A program made the position numbers and the translations under genes. 64,000 nucleotides of DNA from Mycobacterium celatum (GTDB lineage: Bacteria; Actinomycetota; Actinomycetes; Mycobacteriales; Mycobacteriaceae). The notes under the pieces were generated by a model that was not told the origin of the DNA, searched no databases, and worked only from the letters and a program-made list of their open reading frames with translations. Shown in pieces: positions 1 through 9,900 of this stretch. Within the stretch, counting starts at the first letter, position 1. Each line of letters begins with the position of its first letter. The stretch covers positions 248,001-312,000 of the forward strand of contig NZ_LQOM01000025.1 of NCBI RefSeq assembly GCF_002101595.1, written 5' to 3'.

Positions 1-1241
1 AGCAGTGCGCGGGCCTGCCGCAGCGACGACTCGGCGGCGCGGACGGCGTCGACCAGGCCGGTCTGCGTGTCGCTGATCGGTCGCGCCGTCAGGTCGCGCG
101 CCCGGGTGATGTTCTGCTCGGCGAAGGCCAGCCGCTCTTTGGCCGAGGCGACGTTGCCGGACACCGAAGTCAGTGCGGCGGCGTCGAATTCGTTGTGCAG
201 TGCGGCTAATCGCTGCTCGGCGGGTGAAATCCGCGCGGTCAGCTCAACCAACTGCTGGGTGAGCCCGTCGAGCCGCGTGGGCGCGTTGATCAGCAGGTCG
301 CGCAATTGCTCGAAAGCTTCGCGCTGCTCTTCGAGTTCGCGATCGGCCCGGGCCGCCGAGACGATCACCCGGGTCAGCAGCTCCTGCCGTTGAGCCGGCG
401 TTTCCGGTATTGCGTCGTCGAGTTGCTGGCGGACGGAAAAAGCCTGCGCCAAAGCCTGTTTCGCCTTGTCCACGGCACGGGTGAAAGGCTCGGTGCGCTG
501 TTCGCCGAATTCCTCGACCGCCAGCGCCAGCTCGTTGGTGCTGGTGCGCAGCGCGTTGTCGACGTTGACCACCATCGACCGCGACAAGTCGTCGAGGGCG
601 CCCAACGGCACGGCGGCCAACGCGTCGGGGTCGGTCGGATCGACGCGTCGGGCCGCCTCCAACTCGGCGGCGCGGCGGCGCCGCCGCCGATACCGCATCA
701 CCAGCAGCAAGGCCAGGACCGCGATCACGACCACGCCGAGCGCGATCAACAGCGGCGCCCAATTCGGCGAGCCCGGCGCGGGGTTGAGCCCGTTGGCCGC
801 GGCAACCGCCGCGCCGCTCCAGTCGCCGCGGTGCAGCGCGGGCTCAATCTGGTTGCGCCGCAAGTCGTCGACCTGGCTGGAGCTGACGCTTTTGACGCTC
901 GACGGCACCAAAAACGCGTACGCGTGGTCGACCGTTGCCACCGCCAGCAGCGCATCGTTGCCGTCCAAGTCGCTGGCGCGCCACGTGTTCTGGGCCCAGT
1001 TCATCGGCGGCTGACCAGAGAAGTCGTCGACGTAGACCACCCACAGCCGGATGTGGCGGTCGCCGTAGAGCTTGTTCACGGCCGACCCGACCGCGCCGCG
1101 ACCCGAGCCGCTCAACGCGCCTGCCTTGTCGGTGAGGTAACCGGAGAGCCGGAAGGGCGGCTCCGCGGCGGCCGACGGCGCCAGCAGCACTCCGGTGGTC
1201 AGGGTCGCCAGCAACACGGCCAGCAGGCGGACAACGCGCAT
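1..1241 (-). CDS. TPM-domain membrane protein (Rv2345-like), C-terminus off the window
   Basis: The frame reads leftward from ATG at 1241 and stays open to base 1, so the C-terminus is missing. It begins with a signal peptide (MRVVRLLAVLLATL...AAA) followed by a domain of about 130 residues of the TPM type (GYLTDKAGALS, then a hydrophobic core). A membrane segment lies near residues 160-185, followed by an Arg-rich stop-transfer and a long Glu/Ala/Arg-rich coiled-coil region. This matches my memory of M. tuberculosis Rv2345, which sits divergently from dgt as here (48 bp apart). TPM domains are extracytoplasmic and some have phosphatase activity; the exact role of this mycobacterial member is unknown. 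The family call is fairly sure, the function is not. Confidence 0.75.
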   Translation of the reverse strand, partial: MRVVRLLAVLLATLTTGVLLAPSAAAEPPFRLSGYLTDKAGALSGSGRGAVGSAVNKLYGDRHIRLWVVYVDDFSGQPPMNWAQNTWRASDLDGNDALLAVATVDHAYAFLVPSSVKSVSSSQVDDLRRNQIEPALHRGDWSGAAVAAANGLNPAPGSPNWAPLLIALGVVVIAVLALLLVMRYRRRRRRAAELEAARRVDPTDPDALAAVPLGALDDLSRSMVVNVDNALRTSTNELALAVEEFGEQRTEPFTRAVDKAKQALAQAFSVRQQLDDAIPETPAQRQELLTRVIVSAARADRELEEQREAFEQLRDLLINAPTRLDGLTQQLVELTARISPAEQRLAALHNEFDAAALTSVSGNVASAKERLAFAEQNITRARDLTARPISDTQTGLVDAVRAAESSLRQARAL

Positions 1242-1289
1242 GCTCGCCAATCTAATGCTGGCTGGACTGTGCTGGCAGACTGAGCGTCG

Positions 1290-2534
1290 ATGACCCCGCA
1301 GGATCCCTACAGCGAGTTCGACCGTGAGCGGTTGGTGCCCGAAGCACCGAAGACCGCCGGCTTGCCGGGCACCGAGGGCCAGCACCGCACCGACTTCGCC
1401 CGGGACCGCGCCCGGGTGCTGCACAGCGCCGCGCTGCGCCGGCTCGCCGACAAGACACAGGTTGTCGGGCCCCGGGAAAGTGAAACCCCGCGAACCCGGC
1501 TGACCCACTCGCTGGAGGTCGCCCAGATCGGGCGGGGGATGGCGATCGGGCTGGGCTGCGACCCGGACCTGGTCGACATGGCCGGCTTGGCGCACGACAT
1601 CGGGCATCCGCCCTACGGGCACAACGGGGAACAGGCGCTCGACGACGTTGCCGCCTCGTGCGGCGGCTTCGAAGGCAACGCACAGAACTTCCGGATCTTG
1701 ACCAGCCTCGAGCCCAAAGTCCTTGACTCGCAAGGGCGTAGCGCCGGGCTGAACCTGACCCGGGCCGCATTGGACGCGGTGACCAAGTACCCGTGGACCC
1801 GCGGCAACCGCAGACGCAAGTTCGGTTTCTACGACGTCGACGGCGAGCCGGCCGCCTGGGTGCGACAGGGTGCGCCGACCGAGCGGGCCTGCCTGGAAGC
1901 GCAGGTGATGGATTGGGCCGACGATGTCGCGTATTCGGTGCACGACGTCGAGGACGGCGTTGTCTCCGGCCGCATCGACCTGCGGGTGCTCGCCGACGAC
2001 GACGAGGCCGCCACGCTGGCCAAGCTGGGGGAGCGCGAATTGGCCAAGGTGGGTGCGGACGATCTGATGGCCGCCGCGCAGCGGCTGTCGGGGCTGCCGG
2101 TGGTCGCCGCGGTGGGCAAGTATGACGGGACCCTGGCGGCGTCGGTGGCGCTCAAAAGGTTGACCAGCGAGCTGGTGGGCCGGTTCGCTTCGGCGGCAAT
2201 CGCGGCCACCCGGGCGGCGGCGGGACCCGGCCCGCTGGCCCGCTATCGGGCAGAACTGCACGTGCCCGAGCTGGTCCGCGCCGAAGTCGCGGTGCTGAAG
2301 ATCCTGGCGTTGCAGTTCATCATGTCCGACCCACGGCATCTGGAAATGCAGGTCGCCCAGCGGGAGCGGATTCACCGGGTGGCGCAATGGCTGCTGGCGG
2401 GCGCACCGAGAACCCTCGACCCGGTGTTCGTGCCGGCGTTCAACACCGCCGCCGACGACGCCGCCCGGCTGCGGGTCATCGTCGACCAGATCGCCTCGTA
2501 TACCGAAGGACGGCTCGAACGGATCGAGGCGTAA
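1290..2534 (+). CDS. dgt: Deoxyguanosinetriphosphate triphosphohydrolase (HD domain)
   Basis: 414 residues. This cytosolic dNTPase splits dNTPs into deoxynucleosides and tripolyphosphate and helps control dNTP pools. The metal-binding HD signature is complete: H73 in RLTHSLEV, H102-D103 in [12 protein letters not shown], and a later Asp in [17 protein letters not shown]. The length fits the mycobacterial dGTPase-like family. The ATG at 1290 is used; the first residues ([18 protein letters not shown]) look native. It lies 21 bp upstream of a conserved-looking inverted repeat and about 110 bp upstream of the dnaG start, on the same strand, so dgt-dnaG co-transcription is likely and joins nucleotide-pool control with primer synthesis. 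Confidence 0.95.
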   Translation: MTPQDPYSEFDRERLVPEAPKTAGLPGTEGQHRTDFARDRARVLHSAALRRLADKTQVVGPRESETPRTRLTHSLEVAQIGRGMAIGLGCDPDLVDMAGLAHDIGHPPYGHNGEQALDDVAASCGGFEGNAQNFRILTSLEPKVLDSQGRSAGLNLTRAALDAVTKYPWTRGNRRRKFGFYDVDGEPAAWVRQGAPTERACLEAQVMDWADDVAYSVHDVEDGVVSGRIDLRVLADDDEAATLAKLGERELAKVGADDLMAAAQRLSGLPVVAAVGKYDGTLAASVALKRLTSELVGRFASAAIAATRAAAGPGPLARYRAELHVPELVRAEVAVLKILALQFIMSDPRHLEMQVAQRERIHRVAQWLLAGAPRTLDPVFVPAFNTAADDAARLRVIVDQIASYTEGRLERIEA

Positions 2535-2545
2535 CACCTTTCCGG

Positions 2546-2605
2546 GCGAGCGTGCGTGTTTGTACACGACACGCCGAAGAAACGTGTGCAACTGTGCACG
2601 CTCGC
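2546..2605. repeat. Inverted repeat between dgt and dnaG
   Basis: Two perfect 10-bp arms (GCGAGCGTGC at 2546-2555 and GCACGCTCGC at 2596-2605) enclose 40 bp that contains further short GTGT/ACAC complementarity. It starts 11 bp after the dgt stop and ends 37 bp before the dnaG start. I recall similar GCGAGCGTGC...GCACGCTCGC elements between genes in other mycobacteria, so this may be a dispersed palindromic element. It could act as an mRNA processing or attenuation hairpin within the operon. Confidence 0.6.
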
Positions 2606-2642
2606 GGGGATGGGAATAGTGGATGCGCTCTACACTGACCCG

Positions 2643-4535
2643 ATGGCCGGCCGTATCTCCGATCGCGATATCGCCGCCATCCGTGAACGAGTCCGCATCG
2701 ACGAGGTCGTCGGCGACTACGTCCAGCTGCGCCGCGCCGGTGCCGACTCGCTGAAGGGGCTCTGCCCATTCCACGACGAGAAGTCGCCGTCCTTCCACGT
2801 GCGGCCCAACCATGGCCACTTCCACTGCTTCGGCTGCGGCGAGGGCGGCGACGTCTACGCGTTCGTCCAGAAGATCGAGCACGTCAACTTCGTCGAGGCC
2901 GTCGAACTGCTGGCCGACCGGATCGGCTACACGATCACCTACACCGGCGCGGCCACTAGCGTGCAGCGTGACCGCGGCAGCCGCAGCAGACTCATCGCCG
3001 CCAACGCCGCCGCCGCGCAGTTCTACGCCGAAGCCCTGGAGTCGACGGAGGCTGCGCCTGCTCGGCAGTATCTGACCGAGCGGAACTTCGACGCCGACGC
3101 CGCCCGCCACTTCGGCTGCGGGTTCGCGCCGTCTGGCTGGGACGCGTTGACAAAACACTTGCTGCGCAAGGGCTTTGAGTTCAAGGAGCTGGAGGCCGCG
3201 GGGCTGTCGCGGGAAGGTCGCCGCGGCCCGATCGACCGCTTTCACCGGCGGCTGCTGTGGCCGATCCGCAGCGCGGCCGGCGAGGTGATCGGGTTCGGCG
3301 CGCGGCGCCTGTTCGACGACGACCCGATGGAGGCCAAGTACGTCAACACGCCCGAGACGCTGCTGTACAAGAAGTCGTCGGCGCTGTTCGGCCTCGACCT
3401 GGCCAAGCGCGACATCGCCAAGGGGCATCAGGCCGTCGTCGTCGAGGGCTACACCGACGTGATGGCGATGCATCTGGCCGGCGTGACGACGGCCGTCGCG
3501 TCCTGCGGCACCGCGTTCGGAGACGAGCATCTGTCGATGCTGCGCCGACTGATGATGGACGACAACTTCTTTCGCGGCGAACTGATCTACGTGTTCGACG
3601 GCGACGAGGCGGGCCGGGGCGCCGCGCTCAAGGCGTTCGGGGGTGAACAGCACCTGGCGGGCCAGTCGTTCGTGGCGGTGGCCGCGGACGGCATGGACCC
3701 CTGCGACCTGCGGTTGGCCCACGGCGACGGCGCATTGCGCGACCTGGTGGCACGCCGAACTCCGTTGTTTGAGTTCGCGATCCGCAGCGCGCTGGCCGAA
3801 GTCGACCTGGACAGCGCCGAGGGCCGGGTGGCCGCCCTGCGGCGCTGCGTGCCGATGGTCGCCCAGATCAAAGAACCGATGCTGCGCGACGAGTACGCGC
3901 GCCGGCTCGCGGGCTGGGTCGGCTGGGCGGATATGGCGCAGGTGGTCGGCCGGGTGCGCGAGGAGGCCAAAGGGGGCGGCCGGGGGAAGCCCCGTCGCAC
4001 CGCAACCGCCGCCGACACCGCCGAGCCCGCCGCACTACGGCCCGATCCCCGCGACCCGACGCTGTGGCCCCAGCGTGAGGCGCTCAAGTCGGCGTTGCAG
4101 TATCCGGCGCTGGCGGGCCCGGTCTTCGACGCGCTGACCGTCGAGAGCTTCACCCACCCCGGCTATGCCGCCGTACGCAGGGCTATCGACGCGGCCGGCG
4201 GCACCGGCGCCGGCATCACCGGCGGGCAGTGGCTGGACGCGGTGCGCCAAAAGGCCCCGTCACCGGCGGCTGCCGGGCTGATCAGCGAGCTGGGCGTGGA
4301 GGCAATCCGGGTCGACGACGACGACAAACTGCCCCGCTACATCGCCGGGGTGCTGGCCCGGCTACAGGAGGTCTGGGTGGGCCGCCAGATTGCCGAGGTC
4401 AAGTCCAAGCTGCAGCGGATGTCACCGGTGGAGCAGGGCGACGAGTATCACGCGCTGTTCGGTGACCTGGTTGCGATGGAGGCCTATCGGCGCAGCCTGC
4501 TCGAGCAGGCCAGCGGCGACGACCTGACCGCCTAG
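2643..4535 (+). CDS. dnaG: DNA primase DnaG
   Basis: 630 residues from ATG at 2643. DnaG makes RNA primers for lagging-strand synthesis and works with the DnaB helicase. The N-terminal CHC2 zinc-binding domain shows C41, H44, C62 and C65 (LCPFHDEKSPSFHV, HFHCFGCG). The TOPRIM core has VVVEGYTDVM near residue 270 and the acidic VFDGDEAG motif. The C-terminal part from about residue 450 (after a Gly/Lys/Arg/Thr-rich linker) is the helicase-interaction domain. The open frame extends upstream to 2556, but that part overlaps the inverted repeat and reads like non-coding sequence; starting at MAGRISDRDIAAIRERVRI gives the usual length (about 630-640). Confidence 0.96.
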   Translation: MAGRISDRDIAAIRERVRIDEVVGDYVQLRRAGADSLKGLCPFHDEKSPSFHVRPNHGHFHCFGCGEGGDVYAFVQKIEHVNFVEAVELLADRIGYTITYTGAATSVQRDRGSRSRLIAANAAAAQFYAEALESTEAAPARQYLTERNFDADAARHFGCGFAPSGWDALTKHLLRKGFEFKELEAAGLSREGRRGPIDRFHRRLLWPIRSAAGEVIGFGARRLFDDDPMEAKYVNTPETLLYKKSSALFGLDLAKRDIAKGHQAVVVEGYTDVMAMHLAGVTTAVASCGTAFGDEHLSMLRRLMMDDNFFRGELIYVFDGDEAGRGAALKAFGGEQHLAGQSFVAVAADGMDPCDLRLAHGDGALRDLVARRTPLFEFAIRSALAEVDLDSAEGRVAALRRCVPMVAQIKEPMLRDEYARRLAGWVGWADMAQVVGRVREEAKGGGRGKPRRTATAADTAEPAALRPDPRDPTLWPQREALKSALQYPALAGPVFDALTVESFTHPGYAAVRRAIDAAGGTGAGITGGQWLDAVRQKAPSPAAAGLISELGVEAIRVDDDDKLPRYIAGVLARLQEVWVGRQIAEVKSKLQRMSPVEQGDEYHALFGDLVAMEAYRRSLLEQASGDDLTA

Positions 4536-4542
4536 CAGCGGG

Positions 4543-4785
4543 CTAGCGAGCGTTCCGTTGAGGCTCGACGACGCTGGTCGCCTCGTCGATCTCGGTCAAC
4601 GTCACCATCCGCGCGTCGGGTGAGACCCGGTTGGCGATCTTGCGGCGCCCCGCCTCGATCACCGATTTGGCGGCGGGACTGCTGGTCAGGGCGCGGTAGG
4701 TGCCGACGATCTGCTCGTAGCGGCGGCGGCCGGCCTTAGCGCCCAACACGTAACCCAGTCCCAGCACGACGAAATACCGGATCAA
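4543..4785 (-). CDS. Small YtxH-like protein (Rv2342-like)
   Basis: 80 residues if translation begins at TTG 4785, which is preceded by a strong GGAGGGG Shine-Dalgarno at about the right distance. A GTG at 4830 would add 15 poorly supported residues. The protein starts with one hydrophobic segment (LIRYFVVLGLGYVLGAKAG) followed by a basic/charged tail with the pattern AGRRRYEQI, so it is probably anchored to the membrane with its body in the cytoplasm. It resembles M. tuberculosis Rv2342, which also sits convergently next to dnaG. Its function is unknown. It converges on dnaG with 7 bp between stops. Confidence 0.75.
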   Translation of the reverse strand: MIRYFVVLGLGYVLGAKAGRRRYEQIVGTYRALTSSPAAKSVIEAGRRKIANRVSPDARMVTLTEIDEATSVVEPQRNAR

Positions 4786-4915
4786 AGCGGCCCCCTCCAG
4801 AAAACGGTGCGTGGCTCCATCCTGCCTCACGTGTCCAGACCGGCGCCCGGCGGCGGCGGTGACTTGGCGAAGCCGAGGGCCCGTAAGCTAGAGTCATCCC
4901 TCGTCGTACGGGCAG

Positions 4916-4982
<67 letters not shown>

Positions 4983-4991
<9 letters not shown>

Positions 4992-5010
4992 CTGAAGGGG
5001 AGCCACTGAA
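4983..5010. repeat. 14-bp tandem duplication of the tRNA-Asn 3' end
   Basis: GGGGAGCCACTGAA occurs at 4983-4996 (ending the tRNA acceptor plus CCA and 5 more bases) and again directly at 4997-5010. Short duplications of a tRNA 3' end are what integrases or slippage can leave. I saw no third copy at the right side of the next gene (to about 7000), so it does not delimit an island in this window. Confidence 0.8.
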
Positions 5011-5049
5011 GGCCCGCGTTGTAGCTGGATCCACATCGCGTTCCGACCG

Positions 5050-5066
5050 CACCGATGTTGTCGGTG
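5050..5066. repeat. 6-bp hairpin upstream of the TnpB-like gene
   Basis: CACCGA at 5050-5055 and TCGGTG at 5061-5066 form a perfect 6-bp stem with a 5-base loop, 21 bp before the likely start of the RuvC-type gene. It might be a subterminal element hairpin or part of the leader. No matching copy was found at the 3' side. Confidence 0.4.
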
Positions 5067-5087
5067 GTTACTGCCAGCATGTGGTGC

Positions 5088-6968
5088 ATGAGCAGACCTG
5101 CGCGGTTACGGCGGATTGCTGAGCCGATGGTGGCGGCAGCCCCGAGCGGTGTGCGCATTCGTACCAGAATTCACGTGAGCGCGGACGAGGCTGTGGCTTT
5201 GACCACAATCGGGGCATTCCTCGGGTCCGTCTATCGAGCTGAGTTGGCGGGCCGCATCCGCTGCGGTGTCCTAGATGGTGCTGCCCGAGCGGCTTGGCGG
5301 GCCGGGCGTAAGCGCGCAGTCACCGCTGTGTCCTCTTCGCGATGGGCCGGGACGATTACCCGGGCCGTGGAGGACCAGTTTCAGTTGGGGATGCGGGGTT
5401 TGATAGCCCATGTCGCGGACCTTAAAGCGGCGGTGAGCGTGTTGTCTGAGCGGTGCGCGCTGAACCCCGGTGAACGCAGCACCGCAGAGCTGGATCATGC
5501 TCGTATCGCGTCGGCTCGCCGGAGTGGTGTGCGGAGGGGTTATCGCAGCAAGGCGGAGCGGTTCACCAAGACACGCCGACTCGCTGTACTGCGGCAACGT
5601 CTGCACGCCGCGGAGGAGGCATTGGCAGCGGGTCGCCCCTCGATTGTGGTTGGCGGCAAACGCCTCTGGCGCCAGCGCCACAATCTTGTTCACTCCGACT
5701 TGGCTGAGCTGCAATGGCGACAGCAATGGGATGCGGCCCGGATGTTCATCACCGCCGACGGCGAGGCGGGCAAGATCGGGGGCAACGAGACGATCCGCGT
5801 CGATCCGGAAGGCTGCCTGCGGATCAAGGTCCCCGCGGCATTGACCGCGGAATTTGGCTCGCATGTGGTGATCGAACAGCCGGTGCATTTTGCTTACGGC
5901 GGCGATGAATGGGCTGAGCGGGTAGCAGCCCGGCAGGCAGTGCGCTACGACGTCCATTTGGATACCAAAAGAGGCCGCTGGTATTTGGACGCCTCGTGGA
6001 GGACAAGTCCCAAACCGGTACCCGGCCTCGAGGAACTGCGTTCCGAACGCGTGCTAGGGGTGGATTTAAACGCTGACCATTTGGCCTGCTGTGTGCTCGA
6101 CGCGTCGGGCAACCCGATTGGAGGACCGAACAGCATCGAGGTCGTTACCTTGGGGCTCACCGGATTTCACCGCGACGGGCGCGTGCGCGCCGCCGTCGTC
6201 ACACTTCTGAATTTGGCCCAGCAGCACAATTGCCGTGCAGTCGTGATTGAGAACCTTGACTTCAACGACAGCCGAGCCACTGGCCGCGAAACCCTAGGGC
6301 GGGGAAAGCGCGGAAAACGGTTGCGGCGCACCGTGGCCGGTATCCCTACCGCCAAGTTCCGCAGACGGCTGATTGGCATGGCGGCCCGCCGGGGCATCTA
6401 CGTGATCGGGGTCGATGCGGCCTACACCAGCCGCTGGGGAGCCCAGCATTGGATCCAACCCTTGCGGCAGCAGACTTCCGACCCGGCTACCGTCACTTCC
6501 CATCATGGGGCGGCGGTCGCGATCGGGAGGCGTGGTCTCGGATTGGCGATCCGGCGACGACCGGCAGGGCCCCGCACCGGACAGAGGACCGATGCGGGCA
6601 AACCACCGGCCAGGACAAGCCGTCATCTGAGCACCACGCGGCGGTACGGCAGTTCTGACCCACCGGCACGCCCACAGCGAGGTGTAGCGGTCCGTCGGAA
6701 AACACCTATCGCATGCGGAGAACGCCCACGCGCCCCAGGCCGCGGGCCGAACGTAGAGCTTCACCGGGTCGGGGCGGTTGTGGAAAATGGCCGGGATAGC
6801 GACGGCGCGATCGATGGTCGCCGACGTGCTCATCTCGTGGGCGATCCGCTCGACGTTCGCCGACTTGTGCAATTCGTAGGTCAGCGACTCGTGGGGCGTT
6901 CCTTGCAGCGCGAGGAACCACGCCATCTGGCTACTCCCTTGCTCCGTGTGACAACCACGCCAGCTTAG
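5088..6968 (+). CDS. TnpB/Cas12-like RuvC-domain protein without zinc ribbon
   Basis: 626 codons from ATG 5088; ATG 5127 is an alternative. Residues 1-230 are Arg-rich and helical with the runs SSSRWAGTITRAVEDQ and YRSKAERFTKTRRL. The middle holds a beta-rich domain (MFITADGEAGKIGGNETIR). The RuvC-like nuclease core follows: RuvC-I Asp 326 in LGVDLNADH, RuvC-II Glu 388 in VVIENLDFND, RuvC-III Asp 443 in IGVDAAYTSRWGAQHW. All three acidic residues are present, but the CxxC zinc ribbon normally inside this core in TnpB is absent. No TnpA transposase accompanies it. About the last 100 codons run antisense to the small gene at 6294-6926 and read like a shadow; the native end may be near 6660, with a lost stop or frameshift. 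I recall related actinobacterial proteins annotated simply as transposase. Family call good; activity unknown. Confidence 0.75.
   Translation: MSRPARLRRIAEPMVAAAPSGVRIRTRIHVSADEAVALTTIGAFLGSVYRAELAGRIRCGVLDGAARAAWRAGRKRAVTAVSSSRWAGTITRAVEDQFQLGMRGLIAHVADLKAAVSVLSERCALNPGERSTAELDHARIASARRSGVRRGYRSKAERFTKTRRLAVLRQRLHAAEEALAAGRPSIVVGGKRLWRQRHNLVHSDLAELQWRQQWDAARMFITADGEAGKIGGNETIRVDPEGCLRIKVPAALTAEFGSHVVIEQPVHFAYGGDEWAERVAARQAVRYDVHLDTKRGRWYLDASWRTSPKPVPGLEELRSERVLGVDLNADHLACCVLDASGNPIGGPNSIEVVTLGLTGFHRDGRVRAAVVTLLNLAQQHNCRAVVIENLDFNDSRATGRETLGRGKRGKRLRRTVAGIPTAKFRRRLIGMAARRGIYVIGVDAAYTSRWGAQHWIQPLRQQTSDPATVTSHHGAAVAIGRRGLGLAIRRRPAGPRTGQRTDAGKPPARTSRHLSTTRRYGSSDPPARPQRGVAVRRKTPIACGERPRAPGRGPNVELHRVGAVVENGRDSDGAIDGRRRAHLVGDPLDVRRLVQFVGQRLVGRSLQREEPRHLATPLLRVTTTPA
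6294..6926 (-). CDS. Small conserved-looking protein, probably with an artificial C-terminal extension
   Basis: ATG at 6926 has a good Shine-Dalgarno (AAGGGAG, 8 bases before). The first about 70 residues look like a real small globular protein (MAWFLALQGTPHESLTYEL, then DPVKLYVRPAAWGAWAF). After that, from about 6710 leftward, the open frame is simply the antisense of the RuvC-type gene and its composition changes to Arg/Pro/Ser-rich. I infer that the original gene ended near residue 70 and that insertion of the neighbouring RuvC gene replaced its end. Function unknown. The end coordinate is that of the open frame and is doubtful. Confidence 0.4.
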   Translation of the reverse strand: MAWFLALQGTPHESLTYELHKSANVERIAHEMSTSATIDRAVAIPAIFHNRPDPVKLYVRPAAWGAWAFSACDRCFPTDRYTSLWACRWVRTAVPPRGAQMTACPGRWFARIGPLSGAGPCRSSPDRQSETTPPDRDRRPMMGSDGSRVGSLLPQGLDPMLGSPAAGVGRIDPDHVDAPAGRHANQPSAELGGRDTGHGAPQPFSALSPP

Positions 6969-6980
6969 GAGATAGCTATC

Positions 6981-9900
6981 TCAATAGACGTCGCGCTGGT
7001 AGCGCTTCTCGGCGGAGAGGTTCCGCACGTAAGCATTGGCGGCCTCGGCGTCCAGTGCGCCGTGGCATTCCACGATGTCATGGACCGCGCGGTCGACTTC
7101 CTTGGCCATCTGATGGGCGTCGCCGCAGACGTAGAGGTGCGCGCCGGCCTGCAGCCACCGCCATATTTCTGCCCCGCGCCGGCGCATCAGGTCCTGCACG
7201 TAGACCTTCTCCGGCTGATCACGCGAGAACGCCAGGTCGAGTTCGCTGAGGAAACCGTCGGCGTGCATCGCCTCGATCTCATCGCGGTAGTAGAAGTCGC
7301 TGGCGGCGTTGCGTTCTCCGAAGAACAACCAGTTCGGCCCGGGGTGGCCCAGCACGCGGCGCCGATGCAGGAAACTGCGGAACGGTGCAATCCCGGTCCC
7401 GGGGCCGATCATGATCATCGGTGCGTCCGGATCGGTTGGCGGCCGGAAGTGGTTAGCCTGCTGCACGAAAATCCCGATCTCGTCGCCGTCGGCGTGATCG
7501 GCCAGGTACGTCGAGCACACCCCGCCCCGTGGGACACCCTCACACTCGTAACGTACGGCGCTGACGGTCAGGTGCACCTCCCGAGGATTGTCGACGGACG
7601 CTGAGGAGATCGAATACAGCCGCGGTGCAAGCGGTTTGAGCACCGACAACCATTCGTCAACAGATGCCTTCACGGGGGATTGGGCCAGCACGTCCACGGT
7701 TTGCCGGCCCCACATCCAGTCGGCGAGCGCCGTCTTGTTCTCCGGCTTCACCAAGGCCGCCAACTCGGCGTTGCCGCTGCGTTGGGCGACGAACCGCAGC
7801 AGGTCGCCTGTGATGCGGGCGATCTCGAATCGTTCGGTGAGGGCAGTGCGCAGGCGCATCGACCCATGGTTGGGTACCTCGACGGTGGTGTTCCCGTCCA
7901 GGCCGGTGACCTCCAGCCACTCGTCGACGAGCGCGGGGTTGTTGCGCGGCCACACCCCCAGGGCGTCACCGGCGTGATAGGTCAGCGTGCCCTCGGGCAA
8001 ATCGAACGCAAACTGACGCACTTCCTTGGTCGAACCGGCGCCGCTGAGAAGGGTATTGCGCACCAGTCGCGTGCTCAGCGGCCGCTTGCGGCTGTAGAGC
8101 TGCGGTTCCGGTTTGGCCGGCGCGACGATGGCGGTGGTGCTCACGGGCGCGGTAGCACCACCGCCGACGAGCATCGGCGTTTTGGTCAGGACTTCGCGGA
8201 CCGCGGTCAGCCATCCGGCGGCGGCCTCCTCGTAGTCGGGTTCGCAGTCGACACGGTCAAGCATGCGGGCGCCGCCCAGTTCGGCCAGGCGTGCATCGAC
8301 ATTGCGGCCGTAACCACAAAAGTCGGCGTAGCTCGAATCGCCGAAAGCCAGGACTGCATAACGGGTGTCGACAAGCCGGGGAGCGTCGTCTGCCGACAGC
8401 TTCTCCCAGAATGCGGTGCCGTTATCGGGTGGTTCCCCGTCGCCGGTGGTGCTGGTGATGACCAGCAGCTCCCTGGTTGTCGCCAGGTCGGCCCTCGGGA
8501 ATTGATCCATGGCGTGCAGTGCAACGGGGAATCCGGCCGCGCCGAGTTGTGCGGCGCATTCGGCGGCGAACTGCTCGGCGTTGCCGGTTTGCGACGCCCA
8601 CAACAGCACGACCGGGTCACGCTCTGGCGCAGGGCTTTTGGGGGTAACCGGGTCGGCGGGGCGGGCATCCTGACCGCCCGGTATCGGGCTGCGGGAGAAG
8701 AGGCCCGCCATCACACCGTCCACCCACATCCGCTTGCCCGGCTCGAACGGCGCGCTCAGCGGCAGAGTCGGCACCCCGGGCGTGCGGCGCCCGGCCTCGG
8801 TTCGCAGCGCGGTCACCAGACCGGCGAGGTAGCGGCGTTCCAGCTCATCGAACTCGATCGCGAATTCCTCAGTCTGGCCGAGGAGTTCGGAGAGGGCGTC
8901 CACCTGCGACAAGCTGAGCTCCTCCGTGGGCGGCGTATCGACTGACGCTGGATTACGATGGTCGGGGCCCGCGGCGACTTTCGTCAGGGTGACTGCACAG
9001 GCCTTGTACTCCGGTTGCTGCGAGACTGGGTCGACAGCGTCGTTGGTGACGGCATTGATCGACAGGTATTCACCGAACGCGTCGTTCCAGTGAAACGGCG
9101 CAAAGCAGTTGCCCGGCCGGACCCGGTCGCTGATCACCGCCGGCAACACGGCACGGCCACGGCGTGAAGCGATTTCGACCGGATCGTCGTCGCCGATGTC
9201 CAGCCGGGCGGCATCGTGGGGATGGATTTCGACGAACGGGCCGGGATTGAGTTTGTTGAGCTTGGCGACCTTGCCGGTCTTGGTCATCGTGTGCCATTGG
9301 TGCGGCAGACGCCCGGTGTTGAGCAGGAAAGGGTAGTCGTCGTCGGGCATCTCGTCGGGCTGCAAGTGCGGCCGGGCGAAGAACATCGCGCGTCCGCTGG
9401 GCGTCGGAAATGCCAGGCGCGGCACACTGTCGTCGTCTCGCACAAGCTGCGTCTGACTCCCACCGTCGTTGACGTAGCGGATGGGGTTGCGGTCATTCGT
9501 GCTGCCGGGCGGGCAGGGCCACTGCACCGGGGTCTGCCGCAGTCGGTCGTAACTGATGCCGCGCAGGTCGTAGCCGGTCGCCGGATTCCAGAATCGCTTG
9601 ATCTCCTCGAACACGTCCTCGGCGCAGTCATAGCTGAACGCCTCGGCATATCCCATTTCGCAGGCGATTCGGGCGACGATGCGCCAGTCCGGCAACGCCT
9701 GCCCCGGCGGTTCGAGCGCCTGCTGAAACAGGGTGAGGTTGCGTTCGGAGTTGACCATCACGCCGTCGCATTCGGTCCACAGCGCCGCCGGTAACAGCAC
9801 GTCGGCATACTCGTTGGTCTCGGTGTCCAGAAATGCGTCCTGGGTGATCACCAGCTCGGCCTTTTCCAGACCCTCCAGCACGGTCTTCCGATTAGCCACG

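Noticed and set aside
306..1283. Long plus-strand frame of 325 codons
   Set aside because: It is antisense to the TPM-domain gene, Arg/Gly/His-rich and without motifs; a high-GC shadow.
7680..8945. 421-codon plus-strand frame
   Set aside because: Antisense to the nitrate reductase flavodoxin region; composition of a shadow frame.
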